Below, one piece after another: positions 1-8,828 of a stretch of 30,161 nt of DNA. Every line of letters begins with the position of its first letter. The first letter of the stretch is position 1. Source of the DNA: Chrysochromulina tobinii (Eukaryota > Haptophyta > Prymnesiales > Chrysochromulinaceae); NCBI GenBank assembly GCA_001275005.1, contig JWZX01002253.1, positions 1-30,161 on the forward strand. Direction: 5' to 3'. The notes below the pieces were generated by a model. The model saw nothing but the letters and a program-made list of their open reading frames with translations, was not told where the DNA came from and did no database searches. Made by a program: the position numbers and the translations under genes.

Positions 1-173
1 AGGGAGTCTTGAAACACCCTCTGGACAACTCCTGGGCCAAAAAAAGCGTCATTTTCTCAGCGGTCCGACCTGACCTTAGAACCGCTCTCTCGTGTTTGTC
101 TCGTGTGTGTCCCGGCTCCCCCCGGTGTATAGTTCACAGCCAACGTTTAGGATGCGACTCCGCAGGTTCCTTG

Positions 174-1439
174 ATGGCCTCTCTCTTTCTCTTTCACGTG
201 TACCAGTGCTCCCTGCTCCATCACCGTCCACGCTTGCTCGTGAGCGGCCTTACGAACTCCGAGGCGACGGCGGTGCTTGAAGCAGCGGCTGCAGTGACCG
301 GCATCAGCTTTGAAGCTCATACCGTGCATGGCATCCCTCATCGGATGGCGGCGCTGCATGGCCTGGAGTTGGATGAGGACATGGAAAGCACGGAGATTGT
401 CGATGAAATGCTTGGCTGCCTCGACGACGAGCTCGAGGCAGGCACCGAACCCATCCTCATAGCTTTCACACCAAACGAGGTAGATTCAGACGTCGACTTG
501 CTGCACGCCGCTAGAGCAGCTCACGCTGAGCAGTGGGACCTGCAGCGTCCCGTGAGCCGGACGCCTACCACGTGGACGGCAGATCTAGCGCGGGAGGTGA
601 TGCACGTGGAGCTCGACGGCGCGATCATCAACGGCCGCTGGGACTGCTCCACTGTCGCCGTGTACGACGGTGTCATCGACGATGATCTCCGCTCGCGGCT
701 GCTGGGCCTGCTGGGGAGCGCCGCGGGCTGGCAGCCAGACGCGGGGCCCGACGTGCTCTGCTGGGAGCGTGAGGGCTTCCGCGACGTGCTCGGTGACAAA
801 TCCGAAGGCGCGCTGAGCTGGGGCCTCACGGATGACGCCCTGGGGCGCCTCTGCTCGCAATCGCCAACACCCGGGCCTGTGCTTGAGCTGCAGTCCAGGC
901 TGCAGTTGCTGATCGATGCCGCGAATCCGGGAGTAGCATGCACCGTGTGCCGCATGCCGCCGGCCGCGCTCGGCGATGAGGTGCCGCCGCTTGCCGCCAA
1001 CGCGCCCACCGCCGCTGAGGATCGGGCTGCCTTCAATTGGCACATCGACGCTGACCCGATGTTGTTACCGCCGTCGCCCTGGACCGACTATTACAGCCGG
1101 TACCCCAATCGAGATCCTGGGCGGCCAAGGTTCGTTACGGCGCTCCTCTACCTGCCGGCTGAGTGGAGGGCCGAGTGGGGGGCGCCCACACGGTTCCTGG
1201 ACACACCCACTGCCCGGGTGCTCGAGACGACGCCCTCGCCCGGCCGTCTCATCTTGATGGATCAGGACATCACGCATTCAGTGACCGCACCGAACGCGCT
1301 CGCGGGCGACCGGCCACGCTACTCACTCGTACTGAAGCTGGTCGTGCATCCGCCCGACGGCGGCCCACTGATCACGCCGCGCCTTGCCCGGAGCGAGGCG
1401 GTCCTCTTTGGATCGGCCGCGAGGAAGGGCGAGCCGTAG
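174..1439 (+). CDS. 2-oxoglutarate/Fe(II)-dependent oxygenase-like protein
   Basis: Predicted to be a non-haem iron oxygenase of the prolyl-hydroxylase-like fold, 421 residues from the ATG at 174. The iron triad is visible: HID (H290, D292) in the context FNWHID, then the distal H368 in DITHSV. R380/R382 in DRPRYSLVLKLV fits the 2-oxoglutarate carboxylate-binding arginine. About residues 150-185 (VAVYDGVIDDDLRSRLL) resemble the N-terminal helix of this fold. Residues ~20-110 are a separate acidic module I cannot assign (RLLVSGLTNSEA...ILIAFTPNE). The frame is open to the left window edge but has no upstream ATG, so 174 is chosen; a further upstream exon is possible. The substrate (protein, nucleic acid or small molecule) cannot be inferred. 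The gene converges on the protease gene across about 840 bp. Confidence 0.7.
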   Translation: MASLFLFHVYQCSLLHHRPRLLVSGLTNSEATAVLEAAAAVTGISFEAHTVHGIPHRMAALHGLELDEDMESTEIVDEMLGCLDDELEAGTEPILIAFTPNEVDSDVDLLHAARAAHAEQWDLQRPVSRTPTTWTADLAREVMHVELDGAIINGRWDCSTVAVYDGVIDDDLRSRLLGLLGSAAGWQPDAGPDVLCWEREGFRDVLGDKSEGALSWGLTDDALGRLCSQSPTPGPVLELQSRLQLLIDAANPGVACTVCRMPPAALGDEVPPLAANAPTAAEDRAAFNWHIDADPMLLPPSPWTDYYSRYPNRDPGRPRFVTALLYLPAEWRAEWGAPTRFLDTPTARVLETTPSPGRLILMDQDITHSVTAPNALAGDRPRYSLVLKLVVHPPDGGPLITPRLARSEAVLFGSAARKGEP

Positions 1440-2277
1440 CGCGTAGGCCCGTAGAGCATCAAGCATGCGCCGTACCGGTACGCTCTCACTGGCCCTCACT
1501 GCGGGACCGTGTGGTGCGTTGAGCCTTGAGGTTCAGCGGCGTTGGCGCGTTCAGCGGCGTATGTTGCACTTGACTATGAATCCACCGATCTAACTCGATA
1601 ATCTTACGACGATCGTCACAGCTCACACGACGCCGACGGCCGGCTCGGCGATCGCGCATCGCGCGCGGGGGCCGGGGCCGCCGCGCGCGCGTCCCCGCGT
1701 CCCGGGCCGTCGCGCGTCGGTCCACCCACCACCGCCGGTACACGTTGCGTCACCGGGTAGCAGTAGTACGAAGTACCCCGGCGCCGCCCGAGCGCAGAAG
1801 CGAGAAGGGCCGGCGCGGCCGCGGGCACGCCGTATTCTCCGGACGCGAGGGATCGGATACGATACCGCCGTGTACCGTCTAGGTGTACTGACGTGACTCG
1901 GCACGTCGCGATCCCGGCACGTCCACGCTCCAAGTCGACCACCACCGGTCAATAAGCGGGCGCGACGCCCGGCGACAGCCTGACGTATACACACACTACT
2001 GTACCATACGGCGCAGTACGGGCAGTATGCGTACGACGCAATGCGGATGGTACACACAATAACAACTCGAGCCCGTGGGGCTCACACATCGGACAGCGCA
2101 TCGGCGCGGCGACCCGTTAACCGCCGCCGCGTCGTTTGGAGTGTTCCTTGGACGCCGCGCTTCATCCCTGAAGCTGCCGCTCCTTCCCCCACAGAGGCCC
2201 AGCGCGTGCGCAGGCGCCTAGCTCCATGCACTTCTGATCCGAGAGGCCGTCACGCTCTCATATCACTGAGTGTGGCC
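1440..2277. other. convergent intergenic region, no gene seen
   Basis: This stretch lies between the 3' ends of the oxygenase and protease genes. It contains a very GC-rich segment (about 1630-1720) and a 12-bp palindrome cgtaccggtacg at 1471-1482. Short open frames on both strands show no domain, no signal peptide and no reason to be preferred over one another. No clear AATAAA signal is visible for either gene. Confidence 0.6.
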
Positions 2278-4893
2278 TCAAGCATTCACAGCGAGGTCGG
2301 TCATGGCCGCTTCGAGCTCATCCTTCGGGTTGGCCTTACGCTCGGTCTTGGGACGCACCTTAGGTTTCGCACAAGCTGGAGTGGGCTCCTTATTCGCAGA
2401 CCAATAGCCCGAGACCCCCATGTTGCCAGCGCCAAAGCTAACCTTCGCGCGCCGGTCCTTTGTGGCCTCGCGTTCGATCTTGCGGTCCTCTTCCTCCGCC
2501 ACTGCGAGAATGGCCGCAAGCTCAGCTGCCTTGAGACGGGTGCGCTCGGCTTGGTCCATGTTTGCCCTGGCCGCTGCCAGCTGTTGCTTGGCCTTCTGCG
2601 CCGCCTCCATGGCCTTGGCTTGTTCACGCTGGGCGGCCAGCTCGGCATCGAGGACGTTGGCCCGGGAGGCCTGGCGCTTAGCCATGCTGACACGCATTGA
2701 GCGCACCTTATCGGCGGCGACGACGACGCTCAGGCCCGAACCTGCGAAGGTGACCGTGTACTTGTTGGTGGCGGGGTCGAAGGCGTCGATGACGGCCTTC
2801 TTCTCGTCGCCGTTGCTGCGCGAGACGAGGACGGTCTGGCCCAGCTGTGGCCCCGCCGGACGCAACTTTGCGCCGGGGGCCTGCATGATGATGCCCGAAC
2901 CGTCGAGCTTGATCGTGTAGACGCTGGTTTTGGGGTCGTAGGCCTGGACGAAGCCCATCTTCTCGTCGCCGCCGGCGCGCAAAACGTACACGGCCGCCTG
3001 CTCAGCCGTGCTCGTCAGATTCTTCGAGGTGCCCATGAGCTTCATCATGCTCTGCATCCTTCCGCCGCGTGGAGTGGTGCCGTCGGGCGCTCTCGTAGTC
3101 GCGGCCATGGTGCGCTTCTTAAGTTGATCGACGAGCGCCGAGCGCTGCGCACGCAGCCGCATGGCCGTCGCCTCGAGTGACTTGCGACGTGTACGCTGCT
3201 CGCGGCGAACGCACATCTGGACCAGTACAATGAATGTAGAAGAGATGAGGAACGGGACAGCGACGATGAAGAGAAAGCGCAGCCATCCCGAGCTGTTGCG
3301 CCCCTTGATGCACAGCGGCTGCGGGCCGTCGGCAGTGTCGAGAGGCTCGAAGGCGCCACTGCAGGTCGGGTACAGGAAGTTGAGTCCTTCGAGGTCGTCT
3401 GCCGAGAGGCACGTGCGGTATCGGAAGAGCGACTGCGAGAACATGATCGATTCAGTCGGCAGGTGCTCCGGTGCTGTGGCGGCGGTAGCAGTATTGGACA
3501 GGAGCACGTGGTTGAGCGGCGTGGTGCACGAAGTCTGGTTCATCGGGTACTTGGCCTTCAGGTTGTGCCGCCACTCCTGATCCGGGTGGTGGAAGCCAAG
3601 CACATGCCCGACCTCGTGGGCGATTGCGGCCTCGAAGCCGTGGCAGTCCCAGCACGGGATGAAGATGCGGTAGTAGAACATAGGCGCACAGATGATCCAG
3701 AAGATCGCAATCAGCAGTGTGATGGTCGGCATGACTGCCACGTACTCAATCACATTCGTCAGCCGTTTGCTCCCGCACGTCAACCCCTCCTCGTCTCCGT
3801 ACTTGTTCACCCCCTCAGCCGTGCCCAGCCCAGACAAGACATCGTTGAACGACTTCGATGCATTGAATTTGGACATTCGGCTGTTTGCAGGCTCGGGCGG
3901 CGACGGTGACGGCGACGGCGGGACGGAAGGCGGCACCCTCCCCGGCGATTTGACGGACAGTTCATCTTCTCCCTCCTGTCCCACGACGCCCAGATCCACT
4001 TTGGGCAGGCAAAACGCGGCGGAGGCGGTCATGACCAAGCACCACAACATCGCCATGACCGCGAGAATGAAGAGGACTCCCGCAATGATGCGTCCAATCA
4101 GGATCACGTCGGTTCCACTGTCATTCCACTTGTGGAACCAGAAGCAAAAGGTCGAGTCTAGGTACCAGCAAAATTCTTTCGTCGACGCGGGGGCGCGCAC
4201 ATACATAATGGCACCCGTGATCTCGAAGCTGTCGGCGATCTTTTGGCCTGCCGTCGTCCACACGCGGCCCTGTCTGAATGAAGTGATCGCAAGCGCTGCC
4301 TGGTCGCCAGTGGTGGAGGTGGCGCCGTTGTTACTGGCCCCGGAGACGATGAAGATCTCCGCGTGCTCGCAGCCACTCGTCGTGGTGACGTCGACGCACT
4401 TGTCGGTCACGTCCTTGAAGGAGATCGAGCGGTGATTGATCGCCCACGTGTTGAACGCTCGCGCGACGACATCCCGCAGCTCCTCGCACGTCAGGAAGGT
4501 GGTCTCCTTGCCCTCGCCCGTTGGGTTCTCTTCGGGAAAGAGATGGAGAAGATTCGTACAAAAGTCCTTGTGAAAGGCAAAGGTGATCCCACCATTCAGC
4601 CCGCTTGTCAACGGTGTATACGATGACGGCTCGGTCACGGCGCCAGTGCAACTGGTTCCTGCACCATAGGTGTGCGTAAAAGGCGTAGCACCCCAACGAA
4701 CCGCTTGAGTATCCAGGCTGAAGCTGTTGGGGTTCCTCCACAACGTGCCACCAGAGTTGTAATAGCCCGGTGTAGTGCTCGCTGCAGCATTGCTGAACTG
4801 CGCTCGCGGCGAGGTGACCACCCAGCCAGACGCGCCGTCGAGCGCGGTAAGCAGGAAGAGGGGGGCAAAGGCTGTGCCCGAGCGTAGGAACAT
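2278..4893 (-). CDS. membrane matrixin-type metalloprotease with a transmembrane hairpin inside the catalytic domain
   Basis: Predicted zinc endopeptidase of the metzincin/matrixin (M10-like) clan, 871 residues from the ATG at 4893; a GTG 8 codons upstream is ignored because the ATG begins a good signal peptide (residues 1-22, hydrophobic core APLFLLTAL). Residues ~95-245 resemble the N-terminal half of a matrixin domain (CEELRDVVARAFNTWA, then AEIFIV and GDQAALAIT). The zinc site HEVGHVLGFHH has H426, E427, H430 and H436, and the Met-turn is SIMF (M484), followed by LSADDLEGLNFLYP. Between the two halves lie TM1 (~263-289), a proline/serine-rich loop (~296-375) and TM2 (~383-405). TM3 is ~539-560. 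The tail has basic residues, two SH3/Tudor-like repeats (~634-732) and an Ala/Glu/Lys coiled coil (~742-820). Two membrane crossings place both catalytic halves on the same, outer or lumenal, side. Plausible roles are cell-wall or surface protein cleavage; no substrate is visible. Confidence 0.85.
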   Translation of the reverse strand: MFLRSGTAFAPLFLLTALDGASGWVVTSPRAQFSNAAASTTPGYYNSGGTLWRNPNSFSLDTQAVRWGATPFTHTYGAGTSCTGAVTEPSSYTPLTSGLNGGITFAFHKDFCTNLLHLFPEENPTGEGKETTFLTCEELRDVVARAFNTWAINHRSISFKDVTDKCVDVTTTSGCEHAEIFIVSGASNNGATSTTGDQAALAITSFRQGRVWTTAGQKIADSFEITGAIMYVRAPASTKEFCWYLDSTFCFWFHKWNDSGTDVILIGRIIAGVLFILAVMAMLWCLVMTASAAFCLPKVDLGVVGQEGEDELSVKSPGRVPPSVPPSPSPSPPEPANSRMSKFNASKSFNDVLSGLGTAEGVNKYGDEEGLTCGSKRLTNVIEYVAVMPTITLLIAIFWIICAPMFYYRIFIPCWDCHGFEAAIAHEVGHVLGFHHPDQEWRHNLKAKYPMNQTSCTTPLNHVLLSNTATAATAPEHLPTESIMFSQSLFRYRTCLSADDLEGLNFLYPTCSGAFEPLDTADGPQPLCIKGRNSSGWLRFLFIVAVPFLISSTFIVLVQMCVRREQRTRRKSLEATAMRLRAQRSALVDQLKKRTMAATTRAPDGTTPRGGRMQSMMKLMGTSKNLTSTAEQAAVYVLRAGGDEKMGFVQAYDPKTSVYTIKLDGSGIIMQAPGAKLRPAGPQLGQTVLVSRSNGDEKKAVIDAFDPATNKYTVTFAGSGLSVVVAADKVRSMRVSMAKRQASRANVLDAELAAQREQAKAMEAAQKAKQQLAAARANMDQAERTRLKAAELAAILAVAEEEDRKIEREATKDRRAKVSFGAGNMGVSGYWSANKEPTPACAKPKVRPKTERKANPKDELEAAMTDLAVNA

Positions 4894-5118
4894 TTCGTTT
4901 TTTTCACAACTGAGCACGCGAGACCGTTGAAAGTAGGAACTGTTCGAAAGATTGAAATTTCTCCGTCGGAGATACCGGGTATTCTAGGTGAGGTCCCCTA
5001 GACCTCAGTTGCACATTCAAGCGAGAAAGCAAGGACTTTCTATAGTTGATGTACCCTCGGTCTTTGCCATGTGGAGGAGGATGTGATTCGAATAGCTTGC
5101 TTGCTTGCACTTTCGCCG
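4894..5118. other. short spacer between two minus-strand genes
   Basis: This 225-bp spacer separates the DUS-like stop codon from the protease start codon and should carry the protease promoter and 5' untranslated region. It is less GC-rich than the flanking genes and contains an A/T-rich run just upstream of the protease ATG. No specific promoter element can be named. Confidence 0.4.
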
Positions 5119-6516
5119 CTACGATGGCACGACCTCAAGCACCACCCCGCGACGCTGCTGTCGGCGCCAGTATGACGGCGGGCGACGGCGCCCCTCGAAC
5201 TCGAGCGTGCCTTCGGCGTGAGCGCGGCATCGCCTGACGACGCCCGCGCACGCGTCGAGGCTCGTGCACGCCGCGAGGGAGGCCAGCAAGTCAAACTCGG
5301 TCAGCGGCGTGCGGCACAGCCGACGCAGATGGAAGACCGCGTGAAAGAGCAGCGCGTCGTCGCCTCCAGGCGGGGGGAACTTCTCGACGAGCGCAAGGTA
5401 TTGCTCGGCCAGATCAAACTGGCTCGACGGCGGCGAGGCGCCAGCCGCGCCAGCCGCGCCAGCAATGTTTGAAGGCGGCATCGGCACGGCCGTGGAGAGC
5501 GGCGGTGGCCGTCGCAGTTTGGGAAGCGTGTGGAGGCGCGCCTTGGCCTCATGACGACGCTTGACCATTGCCCTCTCCTCAAGGCTCAGCTGCCGCCCTT
5601 GGTCGCGCTTCGCCTTCTTCAGATCCCTTGCACACTTGACCTCCGCCGCCAGCCGCGCGCGCTCACTCTGCACGAGAGTGATGGCCGCTGAGAAGATGGC
5701 CGGGTCATCCAGCGCCCCCTCTGCCGTCATCACTCCATCAGCCCCCGTGATCTGGAGAGCCTGGATGAGCTCGGCGCCGTTGCGCACGTTGCCGTTGCTG
5801 ATCACCGGGATCGAGAGCTTCTGCTTGATCAGTGCTATCTGATCGAGATGCGCGGGCCCATCACGTCGGTGCATCGGCGAGCCGCGGTACCGGCCATGCA
5901 CAGCGAGCAGGGCGCATCCCGCGTCCTGCAGCTGCTGCACGAACTCGAGCGTCTCGTCGAGCACGTCGAGCAGCCGGATCTTGCAGAAGAAAGGCACGCT
6001 CAGAGAGCTCGCGAGTGTCGACACGATGCGGAGCAGCAGCACACGATCCTCCGGGTCGCACAGGTAGGCTCCAAAGTGGCCGCTCTGCGCACTGCGCTGA
6101 GGGCAGCCAAGATTCAGGTCGATGGCTACCACGCCGCTGCAGCGCTCGGCCTCGCGTGCAACGCTGAGAAGCTTCTGTGGGTCGTCGCCCGAAAAGTGCG
6201 CCACCAACGGGCAGTCGTCGACGTGGCGCTCGAGCAGGTTGACGCCCGCGCCGGGCTCGGGCCATGCATCCTGGTGGATCATCGGGGTATAGCACAGCTG
6301 CGCGCCGTGTCGCCGTGCAAGCAACCGAAACGCGAGCTCACTGCCGCCAACCATAGGTGCTAATATCAGTTGGTGCGGAGGCAATGGCTTCCGCGGCGGA
6401 GGCAGCGAGACGGCCGTAGGCGAGGGCAGCAGCGACGAGGCGCGAGCGCGCTTCGGTGCCGGCGCAGAATCGTCGGTTGGCCGTTTCTGCTTGGCGACCT
6501 TGGTCTCGTCGGTCAT
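5119..6516 (-). CDS. tRNA-dihydrouridine synthase, DUS1-like
   Basis: Predicted FMN-dependent enzyme that reduces uridine in the tRNA D-loop (the Dus1 family acts on U16/U17); 465 residues from the ATG at 6516. A GTG 21 codons upstream is not preferred. Family motifs appear in order: LAPMVGGSELAFR (FMN-binding first strand, ~52-64), HFSGDDP (~107-113), DLNLGCPQ with the expected catalytic C138, FCKIRLLD with K179, VHGRYRG with H207, ISNGNVRN (~239-246) and GVMTAEGAL (~261-269). The DLNLGCPQ and MTAEGAL signatures point to Dus1 rather than Dus2, 3 or 4. The N-terminal ~45 residues are basic and proline-rich (PKRARAS), possibly a nuclear signal. After the barrel, a basic linker leads to a helical C-terminal domain (~365-440) like that of Dus1 proteins. 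HFSG replaces the usual QFxG. The start faces the EF-hand gene across 209 bp. Confidence 0.9.
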   Translation of the reverse strand: MTDETKVAKQKRPTDDSAPAPKRARASSLLPSPTAVSLPPPRKPLPPHQLILAPMVGGSELAFRLLARRHGAQLCYTPMIHQDAWPEPGAGVNLLERHVDDCPLVAHFSGDDPQKLLSVAREAERCSGVVAIDLNLGCPQRSAQSGHFGAYLCDPEDRVLLLRIVSTLASSLSVPFFCKIRLLDVLDETLEFVQQLQDAGCALLAVHGRYRGSPMHRRDGPAHLDQIALIKQKLSIPVISNGNVRNGAELIQALQITGADGVMTAEGALDDPAIFSAAITLVQSERARLAAEVKCARDLKKAKRDQGRQLSLEERAMVKRRHEAKARLHTLPKLRRPPPLSTAVPMPPSNIAGAAGAAGASPPSSQFDLAEQYLALVEKFPPPGGDDALLFHAVFHLRRLCRTPLTEFDLLASLAACTSLDACAGVVRRCRAHAEGTLEFEGRRRPPSYWRRQQRRGVVLEVVPS

Positions 6517-6725
6517 GACGAGCAGAGCAACACGAACGACCGGGACCGTCGCCGAGAACGCCGTGATGAAGCTCGACACAGCCTGTGTGGCTCCCCCGCT
6601 ATCTCTTGACGCGAGATCTCACAGCGATTTGGGGTCATTGGAGCGAGTTTCGCTACATTAGTTTGGCTTCGTCAAGACTCGCGAAATTGACCGAAAAGCT
6701 CATTGTCCAGGACGTCCGTGCACTG
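6517..6725. promoter_or_regulatory. probable bidirectional promoter, DUS-like and EF-hand genes
   Basis: Only 209 bp separate the divergent ATGs at 6516 (minus) and 6726 (plus), so both promoters and both 5' leaders must lie here unless distal leader exons exist. No TATA box or other named element stands out. The call rests on geometry only. Confidence 0.4.
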
Positions 6726-7958
6726 ATGGCGCCCAAGGCCCCGCCTCTGGCCGTCGCGACCGCCGTCTCGAGGCTCGGCACGCCATCGGTGCGCTCCAAT
6801 GCGGTTAAGGACAGCAAGCATGCAGCTCCCAAGGAAAGCTCGCGGGCAGAGAAATCAGGCAAAGACAAACCCGTCGCCAAGAAAGGCTTGAAGAAAAAGA
6901 CCAAGACGACCAAGCTAAGCGAGAAAGGGGTCGTGCCAGCGGCAGATGATGATCTCGCAGCTCTAGAGGAGGATCTGGCGGAGGAAGAGTTTGCGACCGA
7001 TACTGTAGAGTATGACGGTGATAGATACCGCAGAGATACCACAGATGACGCGGAGCCGTCTGGGGGCTTGCCGATGGTCGAGGCGCCGGCCGCAGCGGCG
7101 CCTGTAGAGAGCGTCAATACTGTGGTTACTGAAGCCGTGCTTACGGATGTTTCAGCGCCTGCAGCAGCGGCTGATTCAGACGAGACAGCTCTTCTGAAGG
7201 CGAGGGTAGATGCGCTGTTCGAGTCGATGGACACAGATGGCAGCGGCGAGATCTCGCGCAAGGAGCTCGCAGCCAAGCTGCGCGCCGACGGTCAAATCGA
7301 ATCCCTTCTTGGCATCGCTGACGCTTCGACCGTCCCGGAGGTGGTTCACGTCATGCGCATCCTCGACAAGATGGGAACCGACCAAGATGGCGATACGTAC
7401 ATTACGCGCGAAGAGCTTCAGACGATGCATTCGTACATTACGCCGAAGATTACGCGCGAAGAGCTCGTGGCTGGTCTGCTTGCGGACAGGGAAGTGGCTG
7501 TCAAATTGGCCGCGGAGCGAGTCGAGGCTGCCCGGCGCCACATCCTCCAGGAGCAGTATGCCGCTACCGTGGTCCAGTCGGCAGCGCGCGGCCACGTCAC
7601 GCGCGCCGGCCTCGGTCGTCGGAAGGCGAATGTGCCCGAGCTGACGACGTTCGTGGCTAAGTTCGCGCATGACATGGTCGCGGAGATGCTCGAGAGGGCA
7701 TTTGTCAAGGTCACCGGGTTGGGGGGGATGGATGAGGCGAAGGCGGCGGCGGCGGCGGCAGAGGATCCTGCGGCAGAGGAGCCCGTGGCAGGGCCAGCTC
7801 CCGAGGGGCCAGCTTCTGAGGAGCCAGCGGAAACGGAGCCTGCGCCAGCGGGGACGGTGCCAGTGGAGCTGGTCGCCGAGGCGGAAGCAGCAGACGCCCC
7901 AGCAGCAACGGCCGAGGTCGTGGAGGAGCCGCCCGAGCAGAACGTCGAGCTGTCGTAG
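6726..7958 (+). CDS. EF-hand and IQ-motif protein
   Basis: Predicted calcium-binding signalling or scaffold protein, 410 residues from the ATG at 6726. Residues ~25-70 are lysine-rich and ~75-110 acidic. Two canonical EF-hand loops follow: DTDGSGEISRKE (169-180) and DQDGDTYITREE (219-230), both with Asp at positions 1, 3 and Glu at 12. A partial repeat of the exiting segment (ITREEL) recurs 16 residues later from a local duplication. An IQ-type motif VQSAARGHVTR (283-293) lies in a long helix, then a conserved-looking helix (FVAKFAHDMVAEMLERAF, 309-326), and an Ala/Pro/Glu-rich tail (~337-410). IQ motifs bind calmodulin-like EF-hand proteins, so intramolecular or dimeric contact is possible (inference). 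No membrane segment or signal peptide is seen. Confidence 0.8.
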   Translation: MAPKAPPLAVATAVSRLGTPSVRSNAVKDSKHAAPKESSRAEKSGKDKPVAKKGLKKKTKTTKLSEKGVVPAADDDLAALEEDLAEEEFATDTVEYDGDRYRRDTTDDAEPSGGLPMVEAPAAAAPVESVNTVVTEAVLTDVSAPAAAADSDETALLKARVDALFESMDTDGSGEISRKELAAKLRADGQIESLLGIADASTVPEVVHVMRILDKMGTDQDGDTYITREELQTMHSYITPKITREELVAGLLADREVAVKLAAERVEAARRHILQEQYAATVVQSAARGHVTRAGLGRRKANVPELTTFVAKFAHDMVAEMLERAFVKVTGLGGMDEAKAAAAAAEDPAAEEPVAGPAPEGPASEEPAETEPAPAGTVPVELVAEAEAADAPAATAEVVEEPPEQNVELS

Positions 7959-8702
7959 GCAAGAGAGAGCGATGGCTCTGGTCCCTTGTCCCAAGTCAGA
8001 GCCGCGAGTCGAGTTTCCTCTGCACACACTCGATTCCTTGGCTGGGGGGTCTCGTGATCATACATGCGTTGTTGTGGGAACCTGGTGTCGTGGCTCTAGT
8101 AGGTGCGGATCCGCCGCCTCGCTTGGATGGTGAACGGCCGCGCGCGGCTCCGCATGCCGCGGCACAACTACCGCGCACGCGATAGCCGCTCGGCTTACGG
8201 GTGTTGCGTGAGTTGATTCACTCGTAGTTCACTCGTGTCTCTCGTGTGTCCGCGCCCTCGGCCAGGGGGACTCTGCACTCTGGCCGTGCTGCGGTCGGGT
8301 GTTGCTTTATGGCCTTTGCACTGCCGGGCGCCGGGCCCGGGCTAAGGGTAAGGCCTAAGGCGGCCCGGGCGTTAACGCACGGTCGCGCGGCGGACGGCAA
8401 GCGCGCGCGCGCCGGGCCGCCCCGACCCGCCGGACGCGGCGCGGAACGATCCGCCGCACGCGCCACGCACCCCGCGCGCGGCGCGCGTGGCGCGGACCCG
8501 GGGCGTTACCGGATCCTGGGGCGTTACATGTGGCGTTCTCAGCTTCTCACTGACGGGGGATCTCTAGTTTGTGTGTTGTAGAGGAATACTCTATACAGTA
8601 ATGCAGACCGGGAGACCTCGTACCATAGCGCCTTTATGGTCTCCAATTGATGGTCTCACTTAGGTCTCACCACCTGTAAGTACGCCATCACAAAGTCCAT
8701 CA
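7959..8702. other. intergenic, CpG-rich segment, no gene seen
   Basis: About 740 bp after the EF-hand gene. Positions ~8320-8520 are extremely GC- and CpG-rich, with the direct repeat ggggcgttac around 8500 and 8520. Positions ~8580-8700 are much more AT-rich and include a small hairpin (accata...tatggt, near 8622-8640). Open frames across the CpG-rich part show no domain and appear on both strands, as expected from base composition. Confidence 0.5.
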
Positions 8703-8828
8703 CGTACCGTACACGCTTCGTATGCCTGGGGAAGACCCCCCTCTCTTCTCGCCAGCACGTGTGCGCTGCCTTTTGGTCGACCTTTTGGCGTTGTTTACTT
8801 ACTTACTTACTTACTAAGTCCATCACGT
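8693..8828 (+). repeat. 13-bp direct repeat flanking the left arm of the foldback element
   Basis: The sequence aagtccatcacgt occurs at 8693-8705 and again at 8816-8828, just outside and just inside the left arm of the inverted-repeat element. It may reflect a local duplication or rearrangement at the element edge, and it makes the exact left boundary uncertain. Confidence 0.5.

Noticed and set aside
1-173. N-terminal extension of the oxygenase from a TTG at position 9
   Set aside because: TTG is not a usual eukaryotic start and the text before residue 56 is not domain-like. It is more likely leader sequence or part of an upstream exon.
1616-2057. Minus-strand open frames in the 1.4-2.3 kb gap
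   Set aside because: They are rich in Arg, Ala and Gly from GC-rich DNA, with several overlapping frames, no domain and no start context.
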